Origin: Pictodentalium vernedei
Taxonomy: Eukaryota; Mollusca; Scaphopoda; Dentaliida; Dentaliidae
Direction of reading: 5' to 3'
Assembly: GCA_031216915.1 (NCBI GenBank)
Contig: CM062291.1
Span: 34,352,484-34,416,483, forward strand
DNA: 64,000 nucleotides
Below, piece after piece: positions 23,124-34,345 of this stretch. The notes under the pieces were generated by a model. That model ran no database searches and was not told the origin of the DNA. It worked only from the letters and a program-made list of their open reading frames with translations. The position numbers and the translations under genes were made by a program. Position 1 is the stretch's first letter, and the number at the start of each line of letters is the position of its first letter.

Positions 23124-23615
23124 TGAAATATGTTGAGTTAGATTTCAAGTTTGTATTGACGGTCAACGACCCGAGGATACTATCGGGAAATTTTTAACTC
23201 GCTCCACACCATGTCGGAATATTATATGAGATCCTGGTTTCGGGGCAGTGAGGTCCAGTTGACACCGGAACAGGTAGGACTACATGACTTGACACGTGTA
23301 TTGTAAAAAATCAAGTCTGCGTGTTCCTCACTGACACAAGTGTAGCACGACAGTCGCACATATGTCATGTTGAAATACGGACATTTTGAACCGTGTAATA
23401 GATCTGACAATTAAAGATTTCAAGTTTGTTTACACTTTATTAGATTCAACACACTTTATCCTATACTTGCGAAGTTCTGTCACGTATCATAATTTTTTTC
23501 AAACTCGGGGATTAATTTTATTTGCCCACGAGGTTTTAATTGTCAAGTTACCACTATGTTACCATGACGTTCGGAGTGCCCGTAACCAGATTCGAAGCAA
23601 GAATGGTGACCGCCC

Positions 23616-24640
23616 TGTACCAACCACTTTTGCAATACAACCACTTCTGCAATAAAATTTATTACAAAAGTGGTTAACGCGTACCAACCACTTTTGTAAT
23701 AAAACCACTTTTGTAATAAACTGACCATTATTGTAATAAACTCATTTCGGTGATAAATGACGGACGACCATTTTATAGTCGGACATTGGGGTGGGGTGAG
23801 GGGCTAGTTTACCTAAACATGTTTTTGTGTCGTTCGATGGAATAACGTGTCCATTCACCTATTGAAACTTGGTAGTGACTGAAGAAAGTACGAAAGTACT
23901 TTTACAATAAACTTTATTACAAAAGTGGTTATCGCGTACCAACCATTTTTGTACTAAACTAACCATTATTGTAACAGACCTATTTTTGTGATGAATCACG
24001 GATGTTCATTTTACATTGGGGGGGGGGGGGGGTTGAGAGCTAGTTTACCTAAACATGTTTGTGTGTCGTTCAATGCAATAAAGTGTTCATTCACCAGTTG
24101 AAACGTGGCAGTGTCTGGAAAAAGTACATGTACGTAACCACTTTTGCAATAAACTTTATTACAAAAGTGGTTATCGCGTACCAACCACTTTTGTAATAAA
24201 ACCACTTTTGTAATAAACTAACCATTATTGTAATAAACTCATTTCGGTGATAAATCCCGGACGTCCATTTTATAGTCGGACATTGGGGTGGGGTGAGGGA
24301 CTAGTTTACCTAAACATGTTTGTTTGTCGTTCGATGGAATAACGTGTCCATTCACCAGTTAAAACATGGTAGTGACTGAAGAAAGTACGCAACCGCTTTT
24401 ACAATAAACTTTATTACAAAAGTGGTTATCGCGTACCAACCACTTTTGTAATAAAACCACTTTTGTGATAAACTAACCATTATTGTAATAAACTCATTTC
24501 AGTGATAAATCACGGATGTCCATTTTATTGTCGGACATTGGGGTGGGGTGAGGGACGAGTTTACTTAAACATGTGTGTCATTCAATGGGATAACGTGTCC
24601 ATTAACCTGTTGAAACTTGGAAGTGACTGAAGAAAGTAAG
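23616..24640 (+). repeat. Left arm: ~250-bp repeat, 4 units
   Basis: Unit landmarks (CAATAAACTTTATTACAAAA, GTGGTTATCGCGTACCAACC, GGACGTCCATTTTATAGTCG, TAAACATGTTTGTGTGTCGT, GTGACTGAAGAAAGTACG) recur at about 23645, 23908, 24148, 24403 and 24650. Each unit itself contains small inverted CCACTTTTGTAATAAA / TTTATTACAAAAGTGG pairs. Confidence 0.85.
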
Positions 24641-25376
24641 CAACCACTTTTGCAATAAATTTTATTGTATAATAGGTTAGTTTTGTCATTCAACGTAACC
24701 GATGATGTAATAAATTTATTGCACAATAGGTTAGGTTTGTCATCCAAAGCAACCGACAATTTAATAAATTTACTGCATAATAGGTTAGGTTTTGTCATCC
24801 AAAGCAACCGATAATGTAATAAATTTACTGCATAATAGGTTATGTTTGTCATCCAAAGCAACCGATTATGCAATAAACTTTATTGTGTAATAGGTTAGCT
24901 TTGTCATTCAATGTAACCGATGATGTAATAAATGTATTGTATAATAGGCTAGGTTCGCCATCCAACACAACCGATAATGTAATGAATTTACTGCATAATA
25001 GGTTGGGTTTTCCAACCAACGCAACCGATAATGTAATAAATTTACTGCATAATAGGTTAGGTTTTCCAACCAACGCAACCGATAATGTAATAAATTTACT
25101 GGATAATAGGTTGGGTTTTCCAACCAACGCAACCGATAATGTAATAAATTTACTGCATAATAGGTTGGGTTTTCCAACCAACGCAACCGATAATGTAATA
25201 AATTTACTGCATAATAGGTTGGGTTTTCCAACCAACGCAACCGATAATGTAATAAATTTACTGCATAATAGGTTGGGTTTTCCAACCAACGCAACCGATA
25301 ATGTAATAAATTTACTGCATAATAGGTTGGGTTTTCCAACCAACGCAACCGATAATGTAATAAATTTACTGCATAA
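24640..25376. repeat. 54-bp satellite, ~13 units
   Basis: The unit contains ATAGGTTGGGTTTTCCAACC, AACGCAACCGATAATGTAAT and AAATTTACTGCAT, and repeats every 54 bp. The right half is nearly identical between units while the left half is diverged. Since 54 = 18 codons, long frames open on both strands (24883-25386 plus; 24849-25382 and 24908-25423 minus) with perfect 18-residue repeats. I treat these as by-products of the satellite. The unit's AATGTAATAAA resembles the 250-bp repeat and may derive from it. Confidence 0.9.
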
Positions 25377-25735
25377 GGCCAAATAAAAAAAATGAATTGA
25401 TTCTCAGGCAATTTTTTTTTCAAATCAGTGAGGGAGGGAGGATTTTATTTTTTTTTTTTTTTTTATTTTTATTTTTTCATGTAAAGGGTTGAGTATACTC
25501 AGTAAATCTTTTTGCTGTCTTTCCACTTGAAAAAGAGAAAAGGTTGTATTTTAGTGTAATTATAGTATACCTTTTATAACTAACTGCCGTAACAACACCT
25601 AAAAGGATTTGTATTTTATTGTTCTTTTTAATGATATAGATCTGTCAAGCATCATGATCCATTAGAATAGGCCCCAGTAACCAATGCCTGGGGTAGGAGT
25701 CCTTTAAAATGGGAAACATGGCTCTAAATGATTGG

Positions 25736-25827
25736 TTAAACTTGAGTTTATATCGGTGTTGCGGCCATTATTAGCCATTGTGCAGAAATGTATGACCTTA
25801 AACACCAGCAGATAAATAAATAATTAA
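25736..25827 (+). mobile_element. Short SINE-like element sharing tail alpha
   Basis: AACTTGAGTTTATATCGGTG...CCATTATTAGCCATTGTGCA leads into the alpha tail (GACCTTAAACACCAGCAGAT...AAATAA). It lacks the SINE body and head. The same short form is at 31549-31653 and inverted at 45306-45420. Confidence 0.6.
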
Positions 25828-25854
25828 ATCATGATCCAGTTTATCAGAATTTGC

Positions 25855-25910
25855 CTTGTTACAGTTTATGGGAGAGTGCCTCTGGGCACTCTCCCATAAA
25901 CTGCAACAAG
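25855..25910. repeat. Small hairpin (GGAGAGTGC family)
   Basis: GTTACAGTTTATGGGAGAGT pairs with ACTCTCCCATAAACTGCAAC around a CCTCTGGGC loop. Same family as 7530-7580. Confidence 0.65.
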
Positions 25911-26081
25911 AAAAACCAATTTACTGTAAACACAGCTAAATAATTACATGTCGAGAAATGAGAAAAATGACCATTTCAAGTCTTCACAAATTCTTTAAAA
26001 ACATGACAATAAAAATGTCTAATGAGGAGGTTCAAATCCAACGAGGGAGGGCCTGAGAATCAAAACATTATTTTTTTTAGC

Positions 26082-26355
26082 CTAATAGGTTGGGTTTGCC
26101 ATCCAACGCAACCGATAATGTAATAAATTCATTGCATAATAGGTTAGGTTTGCCATCTTACGCAATCGATAATGTAATAAATTTATTGTATTTGCAGTTA
26201 AGTTTTCCATGCAAGACAACCGCTGATGTATTAAGTTCATTGCATTATAGGTTAGGTTTGCCATCCAACGTGTAATAAGTTTATTGCAAAATAGGTTAGG
26301 TTTACCATACAACGCAACCGATAATGCAATGAATTTATTGCATAATAGGTTGTAT
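26082..26355. repeat. Diverged 54-bp satellite block
   Basis: About five decayed units of the 24640-25376 satellite (AATAGGTTGGGTTTGCCATC, AACGCAACCGATAATGTAAT), separated from the main array by about 700 bp that includes a short SINE-like element and a hairpin. Confidence 0.75.
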
Positions 26356-26360
26356 TACAT

Positions 26361-27817
26361 TACCGGTTGTAACAATGCTTATCGAGTGGATTATGTGGGT
26401 AACTGAGAAGCGCGCAGCTCACGATACATGGTAAAATAGACTGCTGTGTTGTTGGGTCAGAAGGGGTATGCCAACCACAGTATACGCCTGGCGGTGTAAT
26501 TCCTATTACGAAAAAAAAAAAGGAAAAATGAAAAACAAGTTACACAAGTTATCAAAATCTGTTTAATATGTCACTCGAAGAAGACAGGACGTTTACATCA
26601 GTTGGACAAAACTTCAGTGTACAGCTGACTGGCTTGCTCGACTAAACATTCCATGTCAGCAGGATTGGCGCATAAGGAGCTTTGTGTTGCCAAATAATGT
26701 AATGAAAGCGTTAATAATATTAATCTAAAATGGAATAAACATATTTTTTATATCTGGTCAAGGGTTTTGATGCGAGGATCCACTTTGCATTCAGGGGTCA
26801 ATGTCCCATATAAAGCAAGATTTTCAGTTGTTTGGTAGCACATGGAGGGGTCGCGTCAGATTAACCATGAGTGGTCACTGTTACTATTCTGCATTAAGCA
26901 TAGGTTATTTCTTTTCAAGAACGATGTCAGTTCAGACACGATTATTGCTACGGATAAGTTAACCGTTGCGCAGTCCGTCCATGCGGCACAAGATCAGGGA
27001 CATGCGTAACTGGTTTCGTGTTATGTGGAAGGACTAGATCAGAGTAAATAAATTTCTTTTGACTACTATACATTTGCCAACTGTTATATTACCAACTGAA
27101 ACACTCATCCTTCCGGTATGGCAATATACCAATCGGCCCGTAGTCAATTGTTATATTGCCAAATTAGGTTCATGAAAATTCAGACTCAGATGTTTAATAA
27201 GATTACGTGTGCGACTGCACGTAATTTATTACTCCGTGTCAGAGGGAGCAATCGGGCCAGTGATGAATCCTTTTCATGGATGCAAAGGGATCAAAGTTGA
27301 ATTCAGTTTATCACCAGCGTCCAGGTTGCGCCATTCTATCGTGTACCAAAAAGCAAAGAGGCATGTTTTACTTGTCTTGTGGCACTCGGAGAGACAAGAC
27401 CAGGGGGGATAACGTGCAGTTGAGTTTTCCACTGAATACTCGATATTTGTTATATTTGTTATGTTCATTAAAAAAAAAAACCGCGAAAGTTTAGATTCCG
27501 GTGTCAGAAGTGATATGATGTGAGCCTCTTTTCACGGTTGCAGAGGCAGACCTGCTATCACATCCCTAAGAGCAGCCGTTTAGTACAGCAGTAGACCAGC
27601 CAAAGGCGCCCTCTTGCAATTCAGATGGATCTCGGTAGTGACGTCATGTCACGTTGCTGCGGGCGCCCATGTTGTGTTGACATGTAACCAATGTGCGTGG
27701 TTATGTTGTGACGTCATTGCCATAGCCATGCGAGGTTCGAATGCGCGTGCGCAGCTTATGTGTATATGGGGACACGTGTTTTGGTCGTCCATTTTGTGTA
27801 TGGGGGCGCCATCTTGG
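26361..27817. other. Unannotated interior of the 7.5-kb structure
   Basis: I see no gene. A small palindrome (AATAAGATTACGTGTGCGAC...GTAATTTATTA) lies at about 27197-27232. Frames here are under 80 codons and none shows a transposase motif. Confidence 0.45.
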
Positions 27818-29738
27818 TTTCTCAAGTGTCACGTGGTTGCCTAGTGACGAAACCTTACCTCTTGGTATAAGATCGGGGGGGGGGGGGGGGTATGTTTTGA
27901 GGGTATGTTTGATTCGAGGGGAGTATGTTCCAATAGTATAGAATTACACAAATGAACCCGACTTTCGTGTATTTTAGTGGATTTTAGTCTGATAACCATG
28001 TTAATGTTGTAGCTGGGACGTGGACATGTTCCGGATCCAATGTTTGTACGGAGTGTGTTTTGGGAAAACATGGAATTATCCCAAACAACCGATATTAGAT
28101 ATAAAATTACCCCAAACTGCTTGACAATGTCTAAAAAACTATCCATGGATGGAAATTTTTCTGAAAATATCGCGTCTTCCAGACACGGTGGCGGCGGGGA
28201 AAAGGGGGAACAGGAGCTCTGGGATGAGGCGGCAGAGGCGGTAGGGAACCAGAGGCTCTTGGGGTAGGGGTGGCAAAGGGCAGGGGCGGTCTTGAAGCAG
28301 AGACTGGGGGCCTCGAACCGGCGGACGCTCCTCTCCTTCCATTTTCCCTCTCTGTTTATTGTTTAAAAAAATAACAAGAGTTATCTCCATTGAAAGCAGA
28401 AAGTGCCTGTTTGTAAAATGATTTTCCCTTAGAATCCATTTAATGAGTCCTAGTTAGTGACTCGGCGGATCGAAAAATATCAAAATGAGGCTATGATTCG
28501 TATGATCTTGCACGTATTGGACTCACTTTCATAATCTTCATTTTGAAACACATGATTTTGCGCGCAATGTGCTCATTTTCACAGAATTCATTGTTCCATA
28601 CGACGAAAAAGGGTATTCAGTGGGTCTATTTATTTATTTATTTATTGGTGTTTTACGACACTTTAACAGCCAAGGTCATATCGCGTGACAGGTTTATTGG
28701 TGGAGGAAGCCGGAATACCCGGAGAGAACCACCGAACAACGACAAGCACTTGCCAGCTCTCCAACGTCATAACCCCAGACCATACTATGCACCGCATAGC
28801 AGTATTACGCACTACACAGCACAGACAGGATTAGATTGGTTGAAGACATGTTCATCTCGGCGTGCAGAACGTCTCAGCACACGGTGTCATTGTGGCCCCA
28901 CGTGGGCAATCAGGATGAAGTGTCTTGCCAAAGGATACAGCGCGGGGGTTCGAATTAATCTGTAAATAGTCACCCATCTACAGTCCAACCGAGCTCGATG
29001 TTGCTTAACTTCGGTGATCTTACGAGAACCGGTTTTGCCAACGCCACTATGCCCTCCTCAGTGGGTCTAGTATCCTTAATATTTTTTTTTATATTGCGAC
29101 TACAGCAGGGTAGAGATTTTTTAAATGAGGGTATGTGACGTATGAAGATTCAATCATTGAGCTCGTTTTCATATCCTTCCTTGTTTCATATAACAAATGG
29201 GGCACCAAAGATCCGCCTTTTAAAAATATGGCGCTCGCCTAAGGATGGAAAACGAGGATTCCGACAGAATTCGAACCAGAAAAAGCCAATGTCGTTTCGC
29301 GACCCTGTCATCATTTGTGTTTGTTTAAAGACTGTTGTAAATGTAGAAAAGTAGTGTTTGAATATATGACGATTTATGTACCATAGTTGTTCAATAAAAG
29401 AAATTTAAATGAATGTGATATATTGTTATTTTTTTGTAAAAAATAAACAGAGAGGGAATGTGTAGGGAGGAGAGCCATTGAACCCCTGGGCCCTTCCCCC
29501 CGCTCCCCTGGTCCCCTCGTCCTTGGTCCCCTTTGCCGCCGCCGTCCATCATGCCAGAAAGACGCGATATTTTCAGAAAACAAATCCATCCATTAATAGT
29601 TTATAGACATTGTCGGGCTGTTCGGGGTGATTCGATGTATACAGCCAGGTTGTTTGTGGTGATACGACCTATAATGATACCCCCCAGTCATATACCAAGA
29701 GATTCCGTTACCTAGTAACAACATGACACCTTGAAAAG
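27818..29738. mobile_element. Foldback element inside the 7.5-kb structure, interrupted by a SINE
   Basis: Blocks in 27818-28385 recur inverted in 29418-29738: CTCTTGGTAT against ATACCAAGAG; GAAAATATCGCGTCTTCCAG against its complement near 29550; CATTTTCCCTCTCTGTTTAT against its complement near 29450. Ends are near CAAGTGTCACG and CATGACACCTTG. A G run sits at 27875-27890. The centre holds SINE S2. No transposase recognised; target duplication not resolved. Confidence 0.6.
28629..29057 (-). mobile_element. SINE, 5S-type head, tail type beta (S2)
   Basis: A clean 12-bp target duplication TCAGTGGGTCTA flanks it (28617-28628 and 29058-29069). On the minus strand the head reads GGAGGGCATAGTGGCGTTGG, then GATCACCGAAGTTAAGCAAC and GATGGGTGAC (5S box regions). 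The body contains the GGTACTCC-type core, here GGGTATTCCGGCTTCCTCC. The tail is the beta type: GATATGACCTTGGCTGTTAA...AACACCAATAAATAAATA. Confidence 0.9.
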
Positions 29739-29929
29739 TAAAAACAATAAAAAAAAATTAAAAAATAGGGGATGTCCGCCTCATTTAGAAGAACCCAACC
29801 CGACCTATAAAAGGGACAACAAGCTCGATAGGAACTACGGGGTTGAAGACAAAACTGCGCCCGTAGGAGGAATTCGGGGAGACAGTAAGATTTCAGCTTG
29901 GGAATAGCTTTGACGCTACTTTGTGCTAC

Positions 29930-31125
29930 CCCTTATCCAAACAAACACACCGTCTGGCTATAAAATGGACGTCCGTGATTCATCACAAAACTAGGGGCAT
30001 TACAATAATCGTTAGTTTATTACAAAAGTGGTTTTATTACAAAAGTGGTTGGTACGCGATAACCACTTTTGTAATAAAGTTTATTGCAAAAGTGGTTGCG
30101 TACTTTCTCCAGACCCTGCCACGTTTCAACTGGTGAATGAACACTTTATTCCATTGAACGACACACAAACATGTTTAGGTAAACTAGCTCTCAAAACCAC
30201 CCCAATGTCAAACTATAAAATGAACGTACGTGATTCATCACAAAAATAGGTGTGTTACAATAATGGTTAGTTTAGTAAAAAAGTGGTTGGTACGCGATAA
30301 CCACTTTTGTAATAAAGTTTATTGCAAAAGTGGTTACTTACTTTCTTCAGTCACTTCCAAGTTTCAACATGTGAATGGAATGGGCACGTTATTCCATTGA
30401 ACGACGCACAAACATGTTTAGGTAAACTTGTCCCTAACCCCACCCCAATGTCCAACTAAAAATGGACGTCCGTGATTTATCACCGAAATGAGTTTATTAC
30501 AATAATGGTTAGTTTATTACAAAAGTGGTTTTATTACAAAAGTGGTTGGTACGCGATAACCACTTTTGTAATAAAGTTTATTGCAAAAGTGGTTGCGTAC
30601 TTTCTTCAGTCACTGGCATGTTTTAACTGGTGAATGGACACGTTATTCCATCGAACGACACACAAACATGTTAAGTAAACTAGTCCCTAACCCCACCCCA
30701 ATGTCCGACTATAAAATGGACGTCCGTGATTTATCACCGAAATGAGTTTATTACAATAATGGTTAGTTTATTACAAAAGTGGTTTTATTACAAAAGTGGT
30801 TGGTACGCGATAACCACTTTTGTAATAAAGTTTATTGTAAAAGTACTTGCGTACTTTCTTCAGTCACTACCAAGTTTCAATAGGTGAATGGACACGTTAT
30901 TCCATAGAACGACACACAAACATGTTTAGGTAAACTAGCCCCTCACCCCACCCCAATGTCCGACTATAAAATGGTCGTCCGTGATTTATCACCGAAATGA
31001 GTTTATTACAATAATGGTCAGTTTATTACAAACGTGGTTTCATTACAAAAGTGGTTGGTACGCGTTAACCACTTTTGTAATAAATTTTATTGCAAGAGTG
31101 GTTGTATTGCAAAAGTGGTTGGTAT
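29930..31125 (-). repeat. Right arm: inverted ~250-bp repeat, ~5 units
   Basis: The complement of the left-arm unit recurs at about 30060, 30300, 30557, 30812 and 31071 (GGTTGGTACGCGATAACCAC, TTTACAAAAGTGG-type blocks, AACATGTTTAGGTAAACTAG). Frames such as 29921-30136 are translations of the repeat. Confidence 0.85.
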
Positions 31126-31548
31126 ACCGCCCCGCCCCGCCCCGCCCCCTCATGACTCCATCCATCGGAAATATTTGTTTTTCGGCGGAAAAAATGTTGG
31201 TCGCCCGGACGCCAACATTTTCTATGAAACTGGCTGTATTAATTTGAAAAAAAAGTTGACCATTTGACGAAATCATAATTTTGATTATGTAAAAATGTCG
31301 TCGTGTTTCTCTTATTCATCCTTTGTTTGAAAACTATCGTTATGATTATATGACAATCGAAAACCTTCGAGTATAGTATTATTATTTTGAAAAATTACTT
31401 TCGTTTAACCCCCTGCACTCTGATGTCAAAATACAAAAAAATTGAGTTGTCATATTTCCCATAATGCATCTAGAAATTTAGCCAATTCAATCTTGTTTGA
31501 CAGAGCTCAATGAGCTCTGTCAAACAAGATTGAATTTGCTAAATTCCT

Positions 31549-31653
31549 ATATATGGGTATAAACGATTGACTAAACTTCACTTTATCTCCATGTTGCGGA
31601 CACGATTAGCCATTGTGCATAAATAAGTGACCTTAAACACCAATAAATAAACA
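31549..31653 (+). mobile_element. Short SINE-like element sharing tail alpha
   Basis: CTATATATGGGTATAAACGA...CTTCACTTTATCTCCATGTT precedes ATTAGCCATTGTGCATAAAT and the alpha tail ending ACCAATAAATAAACAG. It is the same short form as 45306-45420 (inverted) and marks the left edge of the insertion in MITE D1. Confidence 0.7.
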
Positions 31654-31994
31654 GCCTCCAATGCTTTGATATTACTATATTGTAATTGTCCAGTCTGTAT
31701 AACCATGCTTTACACAATTGTTTACGCAAGATTGTGTCTTCAATTTCAAGGTTAGCAACAGGAGTACTTAGTTTCTGGCTTAGAGGTCAAGACATTTTTC
31801 TGTCATCCATCAACAGTATTTTGTTTGTTTGGGCCATATTGTCTCATTTCCTCAATATTTTTGTCTTTAAGTGATTATGGTATATCTTCAGTACAATTTA
31901 ACACGTTTGTATCACTTATTTGACTGGTTGTGGATATATAATTTTATATTACCGAAAATAAACTTGTTATCAATTCTCAAATCTGTTTTCTCTT

Positions 31995-32335
31995 ATTATT
32001 TTAAACATTGGTGTTTAAAAAGACACAATTTAAACATGTTTAAGTGTTTAAAAGTGGGTATTAAACATGTTTATGGTGTTTTTATTCTGTTGCAAGGTGT
32101 TAAACATGTTGGGGTGTTTAACAAAATATATTAAACATGTTCAAGAAGCATTTAAAAATTAAACATGTTGAACAGGCATTTAAAAATTAAACATGTTCAA
32201 ATATTAAACATGTTGAACAGGCATTCAAATATTAAACACGTTTAAATATTAAACATGTTTAAAGTATTAAACATGGTTAAAAATTAAACATGTTTAGGCA
32301 TTTATAATCTGTTGCATAGAGGCGTTTATTTATTA
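31995..32335. repeat. AACATGTT-rich segment
   Basis: About a dozen TTAAACATGTT motifs at irregular 15-40 bp spacing, on a GTGTTTAA/AGGCATTTAAAAATT background. AACATGTT is its own complement, so the motif reads identically on both strands. Not coding. Confidence 0.7.
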
Positions 32336-32469
32336 AACACTTGGTTTTTACAATGTTGCATTATGGGAAAATTTTGACATATCAACATCAGTGTTCGGGG
32401 GTTAAACGAAGTAATTTTTTAAATAACAAGTACAACGCCGATCGCCCGCGATCAGGCAATAGTCCCCCA

Positions 32470-34060
32470 TGGTAAGATGTGTCACCAAATTTTGGAATAT
32501 TGCTTTGATTTTTTTTTTACCGAAATCTAAAAAAAATACATGCATCACTTTTGTATAATATCTGAAAACTGGTAAAAATTAGAAACAACATTTTCGAAGT
32601 GTCTGTGAGATAAGATGGTAACAACACAAAAACATAATATGTTCAAATATGACCGAAAAAAACCTCTATGCTATGTTAATTATCTTATGCTGCTAGACTT
32701 CCATACTAAACATTATTGAAATCGGAAATGTCTTTTAGAAGTTCCAGGCAGAAAACCAATTACACGAAATTTTCAACAAAAATGGCTGCCTGTTGGCCAT
32801 CTGGAAATGTTTTTTGAAAAAAAATTGACGTGCATCAATTTTACATAATGTCTGATCATTGCCGAAAATTTTAAACAAAGGCGGCAAAGCGTCTCTGAGA
32901 TACAGGTGGTAACAAGATCACCAACATAATATATGCAAATATGACAGAAAAAAAAGTTTAAGTTCGTCTGATTGTCGTAATTTATGAGCGAGAAAAAAAA
33001 AAACGTATCATATATGTTATTTATCTTATGCTGCTATACCTCCATACTAAAAATTATTGAAATCGGAAATGTTGTTTAGAAATTCTAGGCAGAAAACTAA
33101 TTCCACACAATTTCCAACTAAAATGGCCGCCAATTGGCCATCTTGAATTTTTATTATTTTTTTTTTAAAAATTGATATGCATCGATTTTACAGAATGTCT
33201 GATCACTGCTGAAAATTTGAAACAAATGCGTCAAAGCATCTCTGAGATACAGATTGTAACAGGACACACTAACGTAAGATATACAAATATGGCTGCAAAA
33301 AAGCTTAAGTTCGTCTAATTTCCATAATTTATGCGCGAGAAAAAAAACCGTATTATATGTTACTTATCTTATGCCGCTACATCATCTCCATACCAAAAAT
33401 TATTGAAATTGGAAATGTCGTTTAGAAGTTCTAGGCAGAAAAACTAATTACACGCCATTTCCAACAAAAATAGCCGCCAGTTGGGCATCTTGAATTTAAA
33501 AAAAAAAAATTGAAGTGCATCAATTTTACATAATGTCTGATGGGATCGCGGTGGCTCAGTAGATAGAGGTGCAGGCTGCAAGCCGAGAGGTCCTCGGTTC
33601 GAATCACACCTGCGGCAACCGTGTTGTGTCCTTGGGCAAGACACTTCATCTCCATTGCCCGCGTGGGGGTACGATGACGCCGTGTACTAAGGCGTACTGC
33701 ACGTCGATGGTACGTATGTCTTCAACCAATCTAACCCTGCCTGTGCTGGAATGCGGAGTTACGATGTTGGGGAGCTGGCAGCTGCTCGTCGTTGCTCGGT
33801 GGTTCTCTCCGGGTACTCCGGCTTTCTCCACCCGTAAAACTGTAACGGTCATGATTAGCCATTGTGCATAAATATGTGACCTCAACCATCAATAAAATAA
33901 CATGATGTCTGATCAATGCTGAAAATTTGCAACAAAAGCGCCAAAGCGTCTCTGAGATACAGGTGGTAACAGAACAGATGGACAGGCAGACTGGCCGCCT
34001 GATAAACGGACGGAGTGCAATCCGTACGTCCCCGTGGGAGGACTAATAAAAAAAGATGCA
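32470..34060. repeat. ~345-bp tandem repeat, ~3.5 units, with a SINE in the last
   Basis: ATCTTATGCTGCTA, GAAATCGGAAATGT..TTTAGAA, AATGGC(T/C)GCC...TTGGCCATCT and AATGTCTGATCA..GC(C/T)GAAAAT recur at about 345-bp spacing (about 32680, 33025, 33367). The last unit is split by SINE S3 and ends in GAACAGATGGACAGGCAGAC...CCCCGTGGGAGGACTAATAA, a dispersed-repeat 3' end. Confidence 0.75.
33542..33904 (+). mobile_element. SINE, tRNA-type head, tail type alpha (S3)
   Basis: The 9-bp duplication ATGTCTGAT flanks it (33533-33541, 33905-33913). The head GGGATCGCGGTGGCTCAGTA has a pol III box A, and GGTTCGAATCAC at 33596 is box B. Both are tRNA-like, but no cloverleaf is maintained. The shared body includes TTGGGCAAGACACTTCATCT and GGGTACTCCGGCTTTCTCC. 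The alpha tail is ATGATTAGCCATTGTGCATA...ATCAATAAAATAA. It is not a functional tRNA gene. Confidence 0.9.
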
Positions 34061-34090
34061 CGTTTCGGATCGGTTTCGTTTATTATTGTT

Positions 34091-34345
34091 TTAACCCATT
34101 ACCTAACGTAACGGCCCAAACCGGCCAGGACTATTCTCAAAAATCGCCAATTAATTTTCATTATTTTTTAATTTTTTGTCTCAAAACCATAGGTTATGAC
34201 CCCTCTTTGGAACGAGCTCGTCGAGCTGGTTCCAATGAGGGGTCATAACCTATGGTTTTGAGACAAAAAATTAAAAAAAAATAGTTATTCAAGAAGTTTG
34301 TTAAGAAGTGTCGTCTGCTTTTCATGTGAGGTAATAAAGGATTAA
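34091..34345 (-). mobile_element. TTAA hairpin MITE, family A (copy A6)
   Basis: TTAA on both sides; left end CCCATTACCTAACGTAAC; right end GAGGTAATAAAGGA. Arms are mismatched (T variant left, A variant right) and both ends carry substitutions. Confidence 0.8.

Larger units (their letters stand above)
23616..31125. mobile_element. 7.5-kb structure bounded by inverted arrays of a 250-bp repeat
   Basis: The left end TGTACCAACCACTTTTGCAA and the right end (complement of ATACCAACCACTTTTGCAAT) are inverted copies. Both are flanked by ACCGCCC (23609-23615 and 31126-31132), possibly a 7-8 bp target duplication. Each arm has four to five units of a 250-bp repeat: the left arm (23616-24640) on the plus strand, the right arm (about 29930-31125) inverted. 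The left arm runs on into a 54-bp satellite. The 4.5-kb centre has no recognisable transposase. It could be one large non-autonomous transposon with array-like termini, or two inverted copies of a repeat that trapped unrelated DNA. Confidence 0.5.
31405..32405. mobile_element. TTAA hairpin MITE, family D (copy D1), split by an ~800-bp insertion
   Basis: TTAA then CCCCCTGCACTCTGATGTCA on the left, and TTTTGACATATCAACATCAGTG...GGG then TTAA on the right (32402-32405). The core palindrome is TTTGACAGAGCTCAATGAGC and complement. The intact relative at 57738-57950 is only about 210 bp, so 31549-32352 is a later insertion within the right arm. Confidence 0.7.

Noticed and set aside
24849..25423. 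Long overlapping reading frames on both strands with 18-residue repeats
   Set aside because: They are translations of a 54-bp satellite, equally open on both strands, without a start context or transcript-like features.
28960..29050. Possible 5S rRNA gene fragment
   Set aside because: Only the internal promoter region is 5S-like, and it is joined to a SINE body with flanking duplication.
33542..33620. Possible tRNA gene (box A and box B present)
   Set aside because: No complete cloverleaf; it is the head of a SINE with target duplication and shared body.
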